The notes: a model not told the origin generated them from the letters alone. Counted from the first letter of the stretch, positions 25,095 through 34,311 are shown. The stretch: 64,000 bases of DNA from Cyanobacteria bacterium SZAS-4 (GCA_018266255.1 JAFEAT010000012.1:62001-126000); one strand, 5' to 3'. Numbers and translations: made by a program.

Positions 25095-25341
25095 TCCAGA
25101 TTACTCTCCCCTTCTATAATTTACCCTCAAATGGGGCGGATTACACCGTCGCTTACGGTGACGTGACTGCTCCATCAAAAGTGCCGTTAACCCGGTCGGC
25201 TGCGCAAATCAGTTGATTAAATCGGTTCTCCACCAGGCTGTCGGAATTTTAGTGCGCTGGCCGCACATTTGCTGTGAAGAACAGCCCCGTGGAACATATT
25301 GTTCTTGATACCGTATGTGGTGCTACACTTTCCTGCTCAGC

Positions 25342-25368
25342 AAAAAGGCGCGGATAACACCGCGCCTT
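25342..25368 (-). terminator. Intrinsic terminator of speH
   Basis: On the minus strand the stem AAGGCGCGG / CCGCGCCTT (nine pairs, six-base loop) is followed by TTTTT. It lies 28 bases after the speH stop and is a textbook rho-independent terminator. The rest of 25095-25341, upstream of the LRR gene, holds no gene that I can support. Confidence 0.85.
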
Positions 25369-25395
25369 CTCTAGATGTCTGGATTCGTTTTTTGT

Positions 25396-25821
25396 TTACA
25401 CTGCAGATGCTACGCGCAAACGCTCCGACTCAACTGCGATACCAGCTCTGCCTAGGCTGCGAGGAAACTCGCGACCGCGCATGAGCAGTTGCTTCTCGTA
25501 GCTTTCTGGTTTAAAGACGCTACTGAAGTAATTGATCGCTGCATCAACGTCAAATTCTCTACAAGAGAAGATGTCCAATGTGACGAAGCCTTTTTCAGGA
25601 AAGGTGTGGATGGAGATGTGTGACTCTGCAATCAGCACTACTCCGCTTACTCCCCAATCATCCTCTACTGTGCCCTGATAACGGAACACGTATGGTGGCA
25701 TGATTTTCGTCATATCTAGTTGCGATGGATACGCATCTAGTGCCTGGCTAACTAATCCTAGGTCTGCCAAAAGATCTTTGGGGCAGCCATAGGCCTCTAG
25801 AATAAGATGTGGTCCGAACAT
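25396..25821 (-). CDS. speH: S-adenosylmethionine decarboxylase proenzyme, bacterial short type
   Basis: It makes decarboxylated S-adenosylmethionine, the aminopropyl donor for spermidine. The 141-residue proenzyme carries A-E-S-H-I-S-I-H-T-F-P-E, where the Ser after Glu is the self-cleavage site that yields the pyruvoyl group. I placed the start at ATG 25821, which follows a strong GGGGAAG and gives the canonical N-terminus M-F-G-P-H-L-I-L-E. An open frame runs 66 codons further upstream to 26019, but that part is unlike the family and is probably untranslated leader. The C-terminus is about 15 residues longer than in short homologues. Confidence 0.93.
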   Translation of the reverse strand: MFGPHLILEAYGCPKDLLADLGLVSQALDAYPSQLDMTKIMPPYVFRYQGTVEDDWGVSGVVLIAESHISIHTFPEKGFVTLDIFSCREFDVDAAINYFSSVFKPESYEKQLLMRGREFPRSLGRAGIAVESERLRVASAV

Positions 25822-26000
25822 AGTTTCTTCCCCCTTTTCCGTTCGTTGGTGTAGCGAACGTTGTGTTTTGGAATCCGAGTTGTACAAAACACTTATTTCT
25901 CTGACGTCGAAATCGAAGCTTTGAGCCAAGTGTTTTGAGGGGTACACGAAACGCTTATTTACACCAGAGTTGGACAGTGCCGGGCCTGGGAATTGGGCGT
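25822..26000 (-). promoter_or_regulatory. Long structured 5' leader of speH
   Basis: The transcript leader contains two near-identical copies of AAATAAG(C/T)GTTT(..)GTAC about 70 bases apart, a nine-base perfect inverted repeat (AAAACACTT with AAGTGTTTT), and a six-pair hairpin (CGTTCG with CGAACG) ending just before the ribosome binding site. Such structure suggests control of translation or of RNA stability, perhaps by polyamines; no known class is recognised. From 26020 to 26336, between this leader and the end of dnaE, I see an A/T-rich stretch that may hold the promoter and no supportable gene. Confidence 0.4.
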
Positions 26001-26336
26001 TGTGTGTTTGTCGAGTCAACCTCCTAATGGGTGAATACGAAAGAGCTATTCTACAGCAAAATATTTTTTTTTGACGGGATTTGGAAAGGTGACAAAAAAT
26101 TTTTTCTGGCGAGCGGGCCGCGGTTCTTGGCTGGATGTCATGCGCTCGTTTTGTCGCGCAAGTCTGCTTGCTGATTCTGGCTTTTCATCAGCTTCTTCGT
26201 CAACTTATGATGTTCGTGCCACCACCGTCTCTGGCCAAAGTTGCTCAGTCAGGAGATGAAGAACCGTAACATCGTCTCGACGCGGCCAAGTTTAAGAGAT
26301 TGTTGAGGGCCGCGCGTAGAACCGCTATTCATGCGG

Positions 26337-29300
26337 TTAGACGAAGATTCGCTTGACCATGACCTTGACTTTGTCTTCGAAGTTGCGATGCATGTTGGTG
26401 ACGAAGTCAGCAGATGGTGACACCCAGAATTGGGAGCCGACCAAGATGGTCTGATTCGACTTGGTGTCTTGCGGGAAGTGGAGCAAGACCGGGTCTTCAC
26501 CCTTGTGCGTGTTGAGCACATCTTTCAGTCGATGCAGGTCACTGAACGACTGATGCGAGTTGAAGTAGATGTCGATCATGGATGCGTCGGAAATTCTTCT
26601 GACTGAATTTGCCAGGATGGAGAGCTGATCTTCGTTCTTCTTGATCTTGCCTTTGATCAGAAGCAGCGACTGCGGCACTAGCACCTCTGGTGGAGTCTTA
26701 TCCAGCAGCTCGCTGTATGCCACTACTTCCAACTTGCCGACAGGATCTTCCAGATGGATAATGCAGAGCAGCTTGTTCTGCTTGGTGAGCCGCTTTTCGA
26801 TGCTGATCGCGAGCCCGCCGATAATCACGCTCGTTCCATCTTTCGCCTCTTTCACGTCACGCAAAGTGTGTGTGGTGAGGAAGCGCAGTCGGTTGGATAC
26901 TCTCTTCAGCGGGTGACTGGTGACGTAGAAGCCGAGCAATTCGTGCTCCATCTTCTGCATGTCTGATTCCTGGTATTCGCTGCCGTCGCCAGTGAGCACG
27001 TGCTCGAAGCTGACGCCAGTATCGGCCGCAATGCTGAAGAGACTGATCTGTCCACTCGCTTCTTCAGCTTGTCTGCGTTGAGCGCGTTCAACAAGCGCAT
27101 CTAGATTTTCTAAGGCTTGTTTTCTCGAGACCCCGAGGCTTAAGCAAGCACCGCATTTGACCAATGCCTCCAATGTGCGCTTGTTGCAAATTCTCAGATC
27201 GATTTTCGAGATAAAGTCGTTTAGAGAAGTGAACTTGGTGTGCATCGCACGCTTCTCGACGATTTCGGTTACGGCTGCTTCGCCCACGTTTTTTACAGCG
27301 GACAGTCCGAATCTGATCGACGTGCCGTCAACAGTAAACTCGTGTCCGGAAACGTTTACGTCTGGTGGCAAGATATCTATATTGATCGCCTGACACTCAG
27401 CGATGTATCCCTGCACCTTTTCCTGGTCGCCAGAGACGCTCGATAGCAGCGCGCACATGTATTCGACTGGGTAGTGCGTCTTGAGATAAGCTGTTTGATA
27501 AGTGAGCAGCGCATATGCTTGACTGTGCGACTTGTTGAAGCAGTACTCCGCGAACTGCACCATCATGTCGAACAAATCGTTTGCAACTTCTTTCGGCACA
27601 CCATTTTTGACGGAACCGCCGACGAAAATTTCGCGCTGCTTTTCCATCTCTTCGGGCTTTTTCTTACCCATGGCGCGTCTGAGCAAGTCGGCTTGTCCCA
27701 AACTGTATCCGCCGAGCTGCTGAGCGATCTGCATAACCTGCTCTTGGTACACGATCTGACCGTATGTACTGTTGAGGATAGGCTCGAGCAGCGGTGTCGA
27801 GTAAGTGATTTTCGTTTTGCCGTTTTTGCAATCGATAAACTTATCGATCATCCCTGTGTCTAACGGACCAGGACGATAAAGTGCAATCAGCGCCGAAATG
27901 TCTTCCATGCAGTTTGGCTTCATGTCGCGCGCCACCTGGCGCATGCCCGATGAAGTTTCTAGCTGGAAAATACCGGCGAGGTCTCCGTTAGAAATAGTTG
28001 TATAGGTTTTTTCGTCATCGATTGGCAAATCATCAGGAATGATTTCTACGCCGTGCAACTGTTTGATGATCTTCACAGCCTTGTCGATCATCGTTAAGTT
28101 ACGCAGACCGAGGAAGTCCATCTTCACCAGTCCGACGTAAGCTACGTCTTCCATGTAGTATTGAGTGATGATTGTGCCGTCACCGTTGCGCATTACCGGC
28201 ACGAGTTCTTCCAGCGGAACGTCAGAAATTACGACGCCTGCCGCGTGCATACCGAAGCTTTTGTTCACGCCTTCGAGTTTGCGTGCGACATCGATTACTT
28301 GTCGCGCTTCATCGCTTATCGCGTAGACCTTTTTGAATTCAGGATGGTCTGCAATCATTTCGTCGAGCGGTGTCGGCTTGCCTCGCACAACAGGCACCAT
28401 CTTCGCGAGCTTGGTCGATTCGCCAAAAGGATATTCGAGTACGCGCGCAACGTCTTTGATAACAGCCTTACTAGTCATTCTGTTGAAGGTAATGATCTGC
28501 GCAACGCGGTCAGAACCATACTTTTCGCCGACGTATTTGATCACTTCTTCTCGACGTTCGATGCAGAAGTCTGTATCGATGTCGGGCATCGACTTTCGTT
28601 CTGGATTCAAAAATCTTTCGAACAGCAAGTTGTACTTGATCGGGTCGATGTTCGTGATGCCGAGCGCATATGCCACCAGGCTTCCTGCCGCAGAGCCGCG
28701 GCCGGGACCAACTGGAATTCCCCTATCGCGCGCAAATTGTATAAAGTCAGCGACGATCAAGAAGTAAGATGCGAAGTTCATGCCTTCGATAACTTCGAGT
28801 TCGACACGCGCGCGCGTGGTGACATCTGGCGTAATTTCTTTGTATTTCGCTTTTATCCCTTCGTGGACAAGCTGATTCAGGTAAGATTCTGCGGTTTGTC
28901 CAGGTGGAACTGGAACAACTGGCAAACGTGGTTCGCTAGCCAATTTGAATGATTCGATCTTGTCGGCGATTTCGAGAGTGGTGCGAATTCCCTCTTCGAT
29001 ATGTTCGATATCGAGATGGTCTCGATAAAGCTGGAACATTTCGTCGCCGTTTTTGATGTATTCCCAACCGCTAAACTTCATGCGTTGTGCGTCGACAACG
29101 TTCTTGCCCATCTGAATGCAGAGTAAGCAGTCGTGTGCGACAGCGTCGTCTTTGCCAGTGAAGTGACTGTCGTTTGTGCAGCAAAGCTTGATGCCAAGCT
29201 CTTTTGCAATTTTGACGAGTTGCCGATTTACTTTTCGATCTTCGGGATAGCCGTGGTCTTGAATCTCGATGTAGTAATCGTCTTTGAAAACACTCTGATA

Positions 29301-29786
29301 CCACTTCGCCGCTTCGAACGCCTTGTCGTAATCGTCTTTGAGCAGATACTGGCTCAACTCTGCGCCCAAGCACCCAGATAGAATGATCAAACCTTCGCTA
29401 TGCTCAGCGAGCATCGCTTTGTTCATGCGCGGCTTGTAGTAATATCCTTCGGTTTGCGCGCGCGAATTTAGTTTGACCAGGTTTTTGTAGCCAGTTTTAT
29501 TCTTGCAGAGAATAATGATGTGATAGAGCGGCGGGCGAACTGATTTGTCTTTGATGTCGCCATCGATGATGTAGCCTTCACAGCCGATGATCGGCTTGAC
29601 GCCACCCATTTCCTGGCAGGTTTTTGTTAATTCAATGGCACCATACATGACACCATGATCGGTGATCGCGACAGCCGGCATATTTTCAGCCTTGGCTTTC
29701 TTCACCAATTCTTTGATACGCGTTGCTCCATCGAGCAAGCTGTACTCGGTGTGCAAATGAAGCGGTACGTAAGGGCGTGGCGGCAT
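26337..29786 (-). CDS. dnaE: DNA polymerase III alpha subunit
   Basis: This is the replicative polymerase subunit of the C family, 1149 residues. The N-terminal PHP domain starts H-L-H-T-E-Y-S-L-L-D-G-A (about 10-21). The catalytic aspartates are in M-P-D-I-D-T-D-F near 404, followed by the thumb and fingers regions. The helix-hairpin-helix region lies near 830, and an OB-fold domain of the form G-G-L-A-I-S-I-E-K-R begins near 990. Length and order are those of ordinary DnaE1. GGAG stands seven bases before the ATG. Its upstream region (29787-30086) holds the 26-base repeat at 29959 and the terminator of the next gene, but no other gene. Confidence 0.97.
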   Translation of the reverse strand: MPPRPYVPLHLHTEYSLLDGATRIKELVKKAKAENMPAVAITDHGVMYGAIELTKTCQEMGGVKPIIGCEGYIIDGDIKDKSVRPPLYHIIILCKNKTGYKNLVKLNSRAQTEGYYYKPRMNKAMLAEHSEGLIILSGCLGAELSQYLLKDDYDKAFEAAKWYQSVFKDDYYIEIQDHGYPEDRKVNRQLVKIAKELGIKLCCTNDSHFTGKDDAVAHDCLLCIQMGKNVVDAQRMKFSGWEYIKNGDEMFQLYRDHLDIEHIEEGIRTTLEIADKIESFKLASEPRLPVVPVPPGQTAESYLNQLVHEGIKAKYKEITPDVTTRARVELEVIEGMNFASYFLIVADFIQFARDRGIPVGPGRGSAAGSLVAYALGITNIDPIKYNLLFERFLNPERKSMPDIDTDFCIERREEVIKYVGEKYGSDRVAQIITFNRMTSKAVIKDVARVLEYPFGESTKLAKMVPVVRGKPTPLDEMIADHPEFKKVYAISDEARQVIDVARKLEGVNKSFGMHAAGVVISDVPLEELVPVMRNGDGTIITQYYMEDVAYVGLVKMDFLGLRNLTMIDKAVKIIKQLHGVEIIPDDLPIDDEKTYTTISNGDLAGIFQLETSSGMRQVARDMKPNCMEDISALIALYRPGPLDTGMIDKFIDCKNGKTKITYSTPLLEPILNSTYGQIVYQEQVMQIAQQLGGYSLGQADLLRRAMGKKKPEEMEKQREIFVGGSVKNGVPKEVANDLFDMMVQFAEYCFNKSHSQAYALLTYQTAYLKTHYPVEYMCALLSSVSGDQEKVQGYIAECQAINIDILPPDVNVSGHEFTVDGTSIRFGLSAVKNVGEAAVTEIVEKRAMHTKFTSLNDFISKIDLRICNKRTLEALVKCGACLSLGVSRKQALENLDALVERAQRRQAEEASGQISLFSIAADTGVSFEHVLTGDGSEYQESDMQKMEHELLGFYVTSHPLKRVSNRLRFLTTHTLRDVKEAKDGTSVIIGGLAISIEKRLTKQNKLLCIIHLEDPVGKLEVVAYSELLDKTPPEVLVPQSLLLIKGKIKKNEDQLSILANSVRRISDASMIDIYFNSHQSFSDLHRLKDVLNTHKGEDPVLLHFPQDTKSNQTILVGSQFWVSPSADFVTNMHRNFEDKVKVMVKRIFV

Positions 29787-29958
29787 GCTGGCTCCAGGTG
29801 TGGTTGTCGCCTAATGCTTACGCTACGGCGTTGAGCCATGCGAAGTCGGGTTGGCGATTGTCCCACTAACTCATTCTACATATAAGAAGACGTCATTTCG
29901 TCAGATATAGTTCAATTCGTTCGAACAATATTTTTCTATATCTATTGAATATGCGTGC

Positions 29959-29984
29959 ATCAAATTAAGCACCCGTTCGTAAGG
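29959..29984 (+). repeat. 26-bp motif shared with the inverted repeat at 21350
   Basis: The sequence beginning ATCAAATTAAGCACC and ending GTAAGG matches 21383-21408 at 22 of 26 positions. Here it is a single copy without an inverted partner, about 175 bases upstream of dnaE. Two intergenic sites sharing it suggest a dispersed element or a protein-binding site. Confidence 0.45.
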
Positions 29985-30011
29985 CCCCAAATGGCTGCAA
30001 GTCGCCAATAG

Positions 30012-30040
30012 AAAACGGCAGCCCTTGCGGAACTGCCGTT
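30012..30040 (-). terminator. Terminator of the 71-residue protein gene
   Basis: On the minus strand the stem AACGGCAG / CTGCCGTT (eight pairs, 11-base loop) is followed by a short TTC-TATT run. It lies about 46 bases after the stop at 30087 and supports that small gene as a real transcription unit. The T-run is short, so termination may be partial. Confidence 0.6.
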
Positions 30041-30086
30041 AAAACTCATTTGCGGAAAGGGGCTACCTTGCCATCGTCATCGTGGA

Positions 30087-30302
30087 CTATCTTGCTTTGG
30101 CGAACTGGCTCACATGTGAGAAAGTGCTGCGGCGAGTGCGACGACGAACTACTGGCGATCTGTGTCCTTCTTCACATGCAGCTTCTGCAGCGTGTTCTTT
30201 TAGAAGTCTGGCAGTGACTTCTTCTCTTTCTAGCTGCACTATTGCCTGTCTGAACCATGATTGGAGACAAAGACGCTCATCCTTTGTTAGTTCATTCATC
30301 AT
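30087..30302 (-). CDS. Small charged helical protein
   Basis: The 71 residues start M-M-N-E-L-T-K-D-E-R-L-C-L-Q-S-W and end in an Arg-rich tail. There is no signal or membrane segment. An AAGGAG at the right distance before the tandem ATGs and a terminator downstream favour this frame over the longer frame on the opposite strand. The charged amphipathic N-terminal half and the basic end could bind nucleic acid, but no family is recognised. Confidence 0.55.
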   Translation of the reverse strand: MMNELTKDERLCLQSWFRQAIVQLEREEVTARLLKEHAAEAACEEGHRSPVVRRRTRRSTFSHVSQFAKAR

Positions 30303-30470
30303 CGCTCGTTCTCCTTTTTGTGCGTGCAGCGCACGCTCAGTGGTTCAGTGTATCGCTCGTGGCGATAAGACCTTCGATGTAGTCGGCAAAATGCTTCTGC
30401 ATCGTGAGCCTATTGTAGGGGCTTCCCAAGTGGATGCGCCCCTTGGCATCTGAAAATGTAAATTAGGTTT

Positions 30471-31910
30471 TTAAAAGGTAAGCGCCTTCTGCACTGCAGC
30501 GCCAGAATTGACGATGCCGAAGCCGAATTTCGCTTGCGTATAACCTACTGGTTGCGTTGCCGTTGTCTGCATGATGTTGAGAACTTGCGCGTTCGTGAGA
30601 TTCGGACGCAGTCCCCAAATTTGTGCGGCCACGCTCATCGCGAGTGGTGATGCGAATGACGTGCCGCTTGCAGTCGACAGCTTGTTCGTTCCGTCGCCCG
30701 AGACGATGTTGGATCCCGGAGCGGCAAACCAGACTGGCCCGCCGTATGTCGAGAACGATGAGAGCTTAGACGCGCTTGTCACCGAGGAGATGACAATCAG
30801 GTTATTGGTGCGTGAACTGTTGTCTCTCATGCCGTCGTTTCCAGCGGCGTTGAACAGCAATCCGTTGTGATTGTTGTAGAAGTCAGCCAGTGCTGTCGTC
30901 AAAGCTGGATGAACGCTGGAATTGGCGAACGTGTACGGTGTGTTTGCGTTGACGCTCAAGTTGACCAATTTGACGCCGCGCCCTTCCAGATAAAAGAGTG
31001 CGTTGATGATGTCTGCGTCAGATGTGGAGCTGCTCGAGTCGAACACGTTCACAGGAATGATGTTCGCCAGATAGGCAGGTGCAGCACCAAGTATGCCGTT
31101 GTTGGTGTTAGCCATCGAGCATGTGGAGACGAAAGTGCCGTGATAGAAGGCGTTCGCCCCTGGTGTCTGGTCTGTGTTTCCGGGACCTGAACCTTTTCGT
31201 TCATTGAAGCCTGTATCGACTTTGCCAGCCAGATCGATTTGTGTGCCGATCACGCCCGTGTCGATTACGCCGACTGTGACGCCTTGACCAGAACCGCCAT
31301 TGGCCCAACCGGTCGGTACATTCATCACACCATGATGATACTGAGAGCTGTAGCCAGGATCGTTTGGCGAGCCGTTAGGGAAGTTCCCTGGCGGAGGTGG
31401 TGGAGGTGGTGGTGGCGGAGGAGGAGGTGGAGGTGGTGGAGGTGGTGGTGGTGGCGGAGGGGGAGGAGGAGGTGGTGGAGGAGGTGGAGGAGGAGGTGGA
31501 GGAGGTGGAGGTGGTGGTGGTGGCCCGTGATGAGCGTTCTGCAATCTAGTGATCACGTTTTTCTGTACGGCATCAAAGTGCTTTTTGTCCTTCGACAATT
31601 TATCGATGCTCTCGTCAGTTTTGCCAGCAGGCACGTTGACGACGTAGCAAACCAGTTTGCCGTTGCCCATCGTCCGCACGACAGTTCCGTTTAAGTTTTT
31701 TAAGGCGTCGTTGACTTCGTCTTTGTCAGAGCCTGGATGAACCATGACAAGAATTTGGTTTGGCACAGATTCCGGTGCATTGAAGTGCGCCGTCGATGCT
31801 GGTTTGCTCGACTGCGCTCCAGCTGCAGAGTGTAGTGAGATCGATATCCCTACCGCAAGTGTTGCCGAAAGAGCTAACCTGTCCAATTTCTCGCGACCAG
31901 ACTTTTTCAT
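30471..31910 (-). CDS. Secreted subtilisin-like (S8) protease with polyproline linker
   Basis: The 479 residues are ordered as follows: signal peptide (about 1-33), an inhibitor-I9-like propeptide (about 49-124: P-N-Q-I-L-V-M-V then N-G-K-L-V and F-D-A-V-Q-K-N), a run of 45 prolines, and the S8 catalytic domain. The triad is visible: Asp in V-G-V-I-D-T-G-V, His in Y-H-G-T-F-V-S, Ser in S-G-T-S-F-A-S-P. The protease is probably exported and self-processed. The propeptide is homologous to the free-standing protein at 34312. AGGA precedes the start. A proline linker this long between propeptide and protease is unusual. Confidence 0.9.
   Translation of the reverse strand: MKKSGREKLDRLALSATLAVGISISLHSAAGAQSSKPASTAHFNAPESVPNQILVMVHPGSDKDEVNDALKNLNGTVVRTMGNGKLVCYVVNVPAGKTDESIDKLSKDKKHFDAVQKNVITRLQNAHHGPPPPPPPPPPPPPPPPPPPPPPPPPPPPPPPPPPPPPPPPPPPPPGNFPNGSPNDPGYSSQYHHGVMNVPTGWANGGSGQGVTVGVIDTGVIGTQIDLAGKVDTGFNERKGSGPGNTDQTPGANAFYHGTFVSTCSMANTNNGILGAAPAYLANIIPVNVFDSSSSTSDADIINALFYLEGRGVKLVNLSVNANTPYTFANSSVHPALTTALADFYNNHNGLLFNAAGNDGMRDNSSRTNNLIVISSVTSASKLSSFSTYGGPVWFAAPGSNIVSGDGTNKLSTASGTSFASPLAMSVAAQIWGLRPNLTNAQVLNIMQTTATQPVGYTQAKFGFGIVNSGAAVQKALTF
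31389..31523 (-). repeat. Polyproline codon repeat inside the S8 protease gene
   Basis: A stretch of 135 bases encodes 45 consecutive prolines. All four proline codons occur in irregular order (CCA and CCT most often, CCG and CCC rarely), so the tract is not a simple trinucleotide slippage product at present, although expansion may have created it. Ribosomes stall on such runs, so elongation factor P should be needed for expression. Confidence 0.95.
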
Positions 31911-32121
31911 CTTTTATCCTCGAACGCCCAAGTTTCGCGAGTATAACCGCTGAGTATGGTCGTTCGCTACAATTGTAATAAAGATTGGGATTAACTTATT
32001 GACAACTCCGGATTTTGGATCAGGCTCTGATCTCAGACTAAACGGAGCTGCAAGAATTCGTCTCTATCCAGGCGGTATTAAATGTGGTGCCTAAACTGTG
32101 ACCAAATCTCTACCTGATTAA

Positions 32122-33042
32122 CTACGGAATCGGTTGCCCGCCATTGGTCGTGGCCGTCGAACCGATGCGCACTTTCTGGTCTCCAGTTTTCATTGACACA
32201 TCCATTTTGGCGAAAACTTCTACTGCCGATGGAATTTGATCAGCTTTCTGTTGGTTTGTATACTTCTCGTCGAGGAACAGTGGCGCCAGTTTCACAAACA
32301 CTTCCGGATTTGTCATGCGCGGTGGTGATACGGATTTATCTACATCTGCTGGCAATGACGAAAGCTTGAAAATCAAGTCACTGTCCGGTGAAGGTAGCTT
32401 TGCGTCGATGTTTCCACGGTACAGTTGACTACCTTTCTCAAAGTATTTTTTCTGCTCGTCGTGATCGCGAAGTTCTGGAATAACCTCGGTGTTAGTCACG
32501 TTCGACTGTACTTTATCGATATAACCGAGGTAAACATCTTGCACTTTCGGGTCATAAGTTTTGAACCATGGCAATGTGAAAGTCGAGTCCACATGTGTGT
32601 TCAGGTTGTATTTCTCGACTGATTGACGCGCTGTTTTTGTAATGTACTCAATTTGATTTTTTCGTTCGGCCTCTACAAACTGAGCGCTGCTCCTTGATTC
32701 GTCTAACAACTGATTTGCCAGAGGGGCTAGAATTTGATTTTTTTCAGCCGACGCGGCATCAGCATTCTGCCTCGAAACATACACCAGCTCTCTACAACGA
32801 GCGACGACGTTGTTCATCTGACCGATTTTGTCACCCTTGTTAAGCCCTTCCGCGAGAGAAAGGGTTAGATTGTCAGCCTCATGCTGCCCTTTCTTTTGTT
32901 GTGCTAGCAAGAGGTAAAATGCGAATCCAATCAGGCACGTTGCCAGCAAAATCCCAACAACAAGCGTCGTCATAGTGAGCATGCTGCCCTTCTGACGGCG
33001 TTGTATCGAGCGGGGTAATCGTTTAGTGTTCCTGGCTGTCAT
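32122..33042 (-). CDS. Tad-type (TadG-like) membrane-anchored protein
   Basis: The 306 residues have a basic start (R-R-Q-K-G-S-M-L-T-M-T-T-L), one hydrophobic helix (about 26-49) and a long extracytoplasmic domain that is Lys/Gln-rich and unrecognised. A basic segment then a Gly before the helix is the pattern of TadE/TadG-like pseudopilins and similar envelope proteins. It is divergent from a TadE-like gene at 33113, with about 70 bases between. No other pilus gene lies in the window. The 210 bases downstream to the protease start contain no gene that I can support. Confidence 0.5.
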   Translation of the reverse strand: MTARNTKRLPRSIQRRQKGSMLTMTTLVVGILLATCLIGFAFYLLLAQQKKGQHEADNLTLSLAEGLNKGDKIGQMNNVVARCRELVYVSRQNADAASAEKNQILAPLANQLLDESRSSAQFVEAERKNQIEYITKTARQSVEKYNLNTHVDSTFTLPWFKTYDPKVQDVYLGYIDKVQSNVTNTEVIPELRDHDEQKKYFEKGSQLYRGNIDAKLPSPDSDLIFKLSSLPADVDKSVSPPRMTNPEVFVKLAPLFLDEKYTNQQKADQIPSAVEVFAKMDVSMKTGDQKVRIGSTATTNGGQPIP

Positions 33043-33112
33043 TTATGAGACCATAAGCGTGGGTAGCTTCACATGTTATTCTGAAGCAGATTCTATCAAA
33101 GCACGGCGCCGC

Positions 33113-33670
33113 ATGATCCGCAGAAATTTTCGAAGTAACAAAGGTGCGCAAATTCCTGAGTTTGCGGCTGCACTAATATTGCTGGTTTTTCTGTTCTTCA
33201 TTCCGTTGTTGGACCTCGGCATCATGCCGGTTCGATATTTTCTCGCTCAAGAACTAATCGCCACATACGCCAGGAAATTGTCTCTGTGCGAAAGTCTCAG
33301 CCAATCATTCGCAGTGATGGATGCCGACCCTTCACTCGAGACACGATTGATCAGGCTTGGCGGCGTGCAACCGAAGAACATCGTGCTGCGATTGGTTATT
33401 TCGAAAACTAATCCGCCACCCGAACAGATCATTATTACTGAACCGCGAAAAATCCCAAAAGTGTGGTTCCCGGAAGGACCGAAGAACCCTTGTGAATACA
33501 TTTTGGAACTATCAGTAGACTGTCAGATCTCACCGGCGATATTGCTGCGCTATTTAGGAATCAATGTAATCGGCTTGACGGAGGCTGTTCCATTCAGGAT
33601 TTCAGCAACCTCTCCATGGGAAAACCTTGGACGTAATCCAATTACCAAAGGTTACTTTATCAATGAATAG
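33113..33670 (+). CDS. TadE-like pseudopilin
   Basis: From ATG 33113 the protein has about 185 residues and starts M-I-R-R-N-F-R-S-N-K-G-A-Q-I-P-E-F, the TadE-type signal in which a Gly is followed by a hydrophobic helix with a Glu at about position five (A-Q-I-P-E-F-A-A-A-L-I-L-L). The rest is an extracytoplasmic domain with no recognised motif. A start at 33026 would add 29 residues that spoil this pattern. Its stop overlaps the next gene by eight bases. It may form a minor pilus component with the divergent TadG-like protein. Confidence 0.6.
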   Translation: MIRRNFRSNKGAQIPEFAAALILLVFLFFIPLLDLGIMPVRYFLAQELIATYARKLSLCESLSQSFAVMDADPSLETRLIRLGGVQPKNIVLRLVISKTNPPPEQIIITEPRKIPKVWFPEGPKNPCEYILELSVDCQISPAILLRYLGINVIGLTEAVPFRISATSPWENLGRNPITKGYFINE

Positions 33671-34307
33671 GAAGGCGAAAGCCTTGTCGTTTTTTGCTGC
33701 GCTTTTCCTTCTGTGGGGCTCCCCATGCCATGCGCCGGCTGCACAAAATAGCGACGATGATGTTGACGATTTCTCCGATGAGGTGATGAATCAGCGCTAC
33801 GACTGGGTCATCACCGCTGATACCAGTGGTATGAAGAATTTCCTCAACTATCCCGGTTCGGGATTGCATCCTGTCAGCAAAGTCAAAGTAAGTTACCGTT
33901 TGACACCGCGTTTTGGGCGCGAACGTTCGTCTGAAACAGTTACATATGAGGAACTGTGGTATCACGAGTGCAGACCGATTGGATGCCGAAAAATGCATCA
34001 GCTAGGTCTTGAAGCAGGCGAGCAAGGAGTGATCTATTTTCGCCCGGCAAGGGATGTCGGTGACAGCCACTGCGCAGTTGCCAACGCGATGGTGCGGTTG
34101 ATACTCGATGCGGGATTGCGCCGGGCGATGGTAGGCGGAGTCTATATTCCTGCTGAAATTTTCGATCAGGTTAAAAGTGACCTGGGACAGTTCAACTTCT
34201 TTCCCTATGAGATTCAGCCCGATACCGGTATTCGGGCGACTATGCACATCTTTCTGCAATCTCAACCCGCAGGGCGAGAGGCGTCACTGTTTTACTTCAG
34301 TAACTGA
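33663..34307 (+). CDS. Secreted protein of unknown function, coupled to TadE-like gene
   Basis: From ATG 33663 (overlapping the previous stop as ATGAATAG) the protein has 214 residues. It has a signal peptide (M-N-R-K-A-K-A-L-S-F-F then a hydrophobic core, cleavage after A-A-A near 25) and an acidic segment D-D-D-V-D-D. The mature part contains Cys pairs (E-C-R-P-I-G-C) and is otherwise unrecognised. The overlap implies it is translated with the pseudopilin and may act with it in the envelope. Confidence 0.6.
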   Translation: MNRKAKALSFFAALFLLWGSPCHAPAAQNSDDDVDDFSDEVMNQRYDWVITADTSGMKNFLNYPGSGLHPVSKVKVSYRLTPRFGRERSSETVTYEELWYHECRPIGCRKMHQLGLEAGEQGVIYFRPARDVGDSHCAVANAMVRLILDAGLRRAMVGGVYIPAEIFDQVKSDLGQFNFFPYEIQPDTGIRATMHIFLQSQPAGREASLFYFSN

Positions 34308-34311
34308 TTCA

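Noticed and set aside
25822-26019. 66-codon N-terminal extension of speH
   Set aside because: A strong ribosome binding site precedes ATG 25821, which gives the canonical N-terminus, and the extension is unlike the family.
28161-28952. 263-codon frame antisense to dnaE
   Set aside because: The codon pattern mirrors dnaE and there are no motifs or ribosome binding site.
30082-30453. 123-codon plus-strand frame
   Set aside because: It is antisense to a 71-residue frame that has a good ribosome binding site and a terminator.
31239-31694. Trp/Arg-rich 151-codon frame
   Set aside because: It is the complement of the polyproline tract of the S8 protease.
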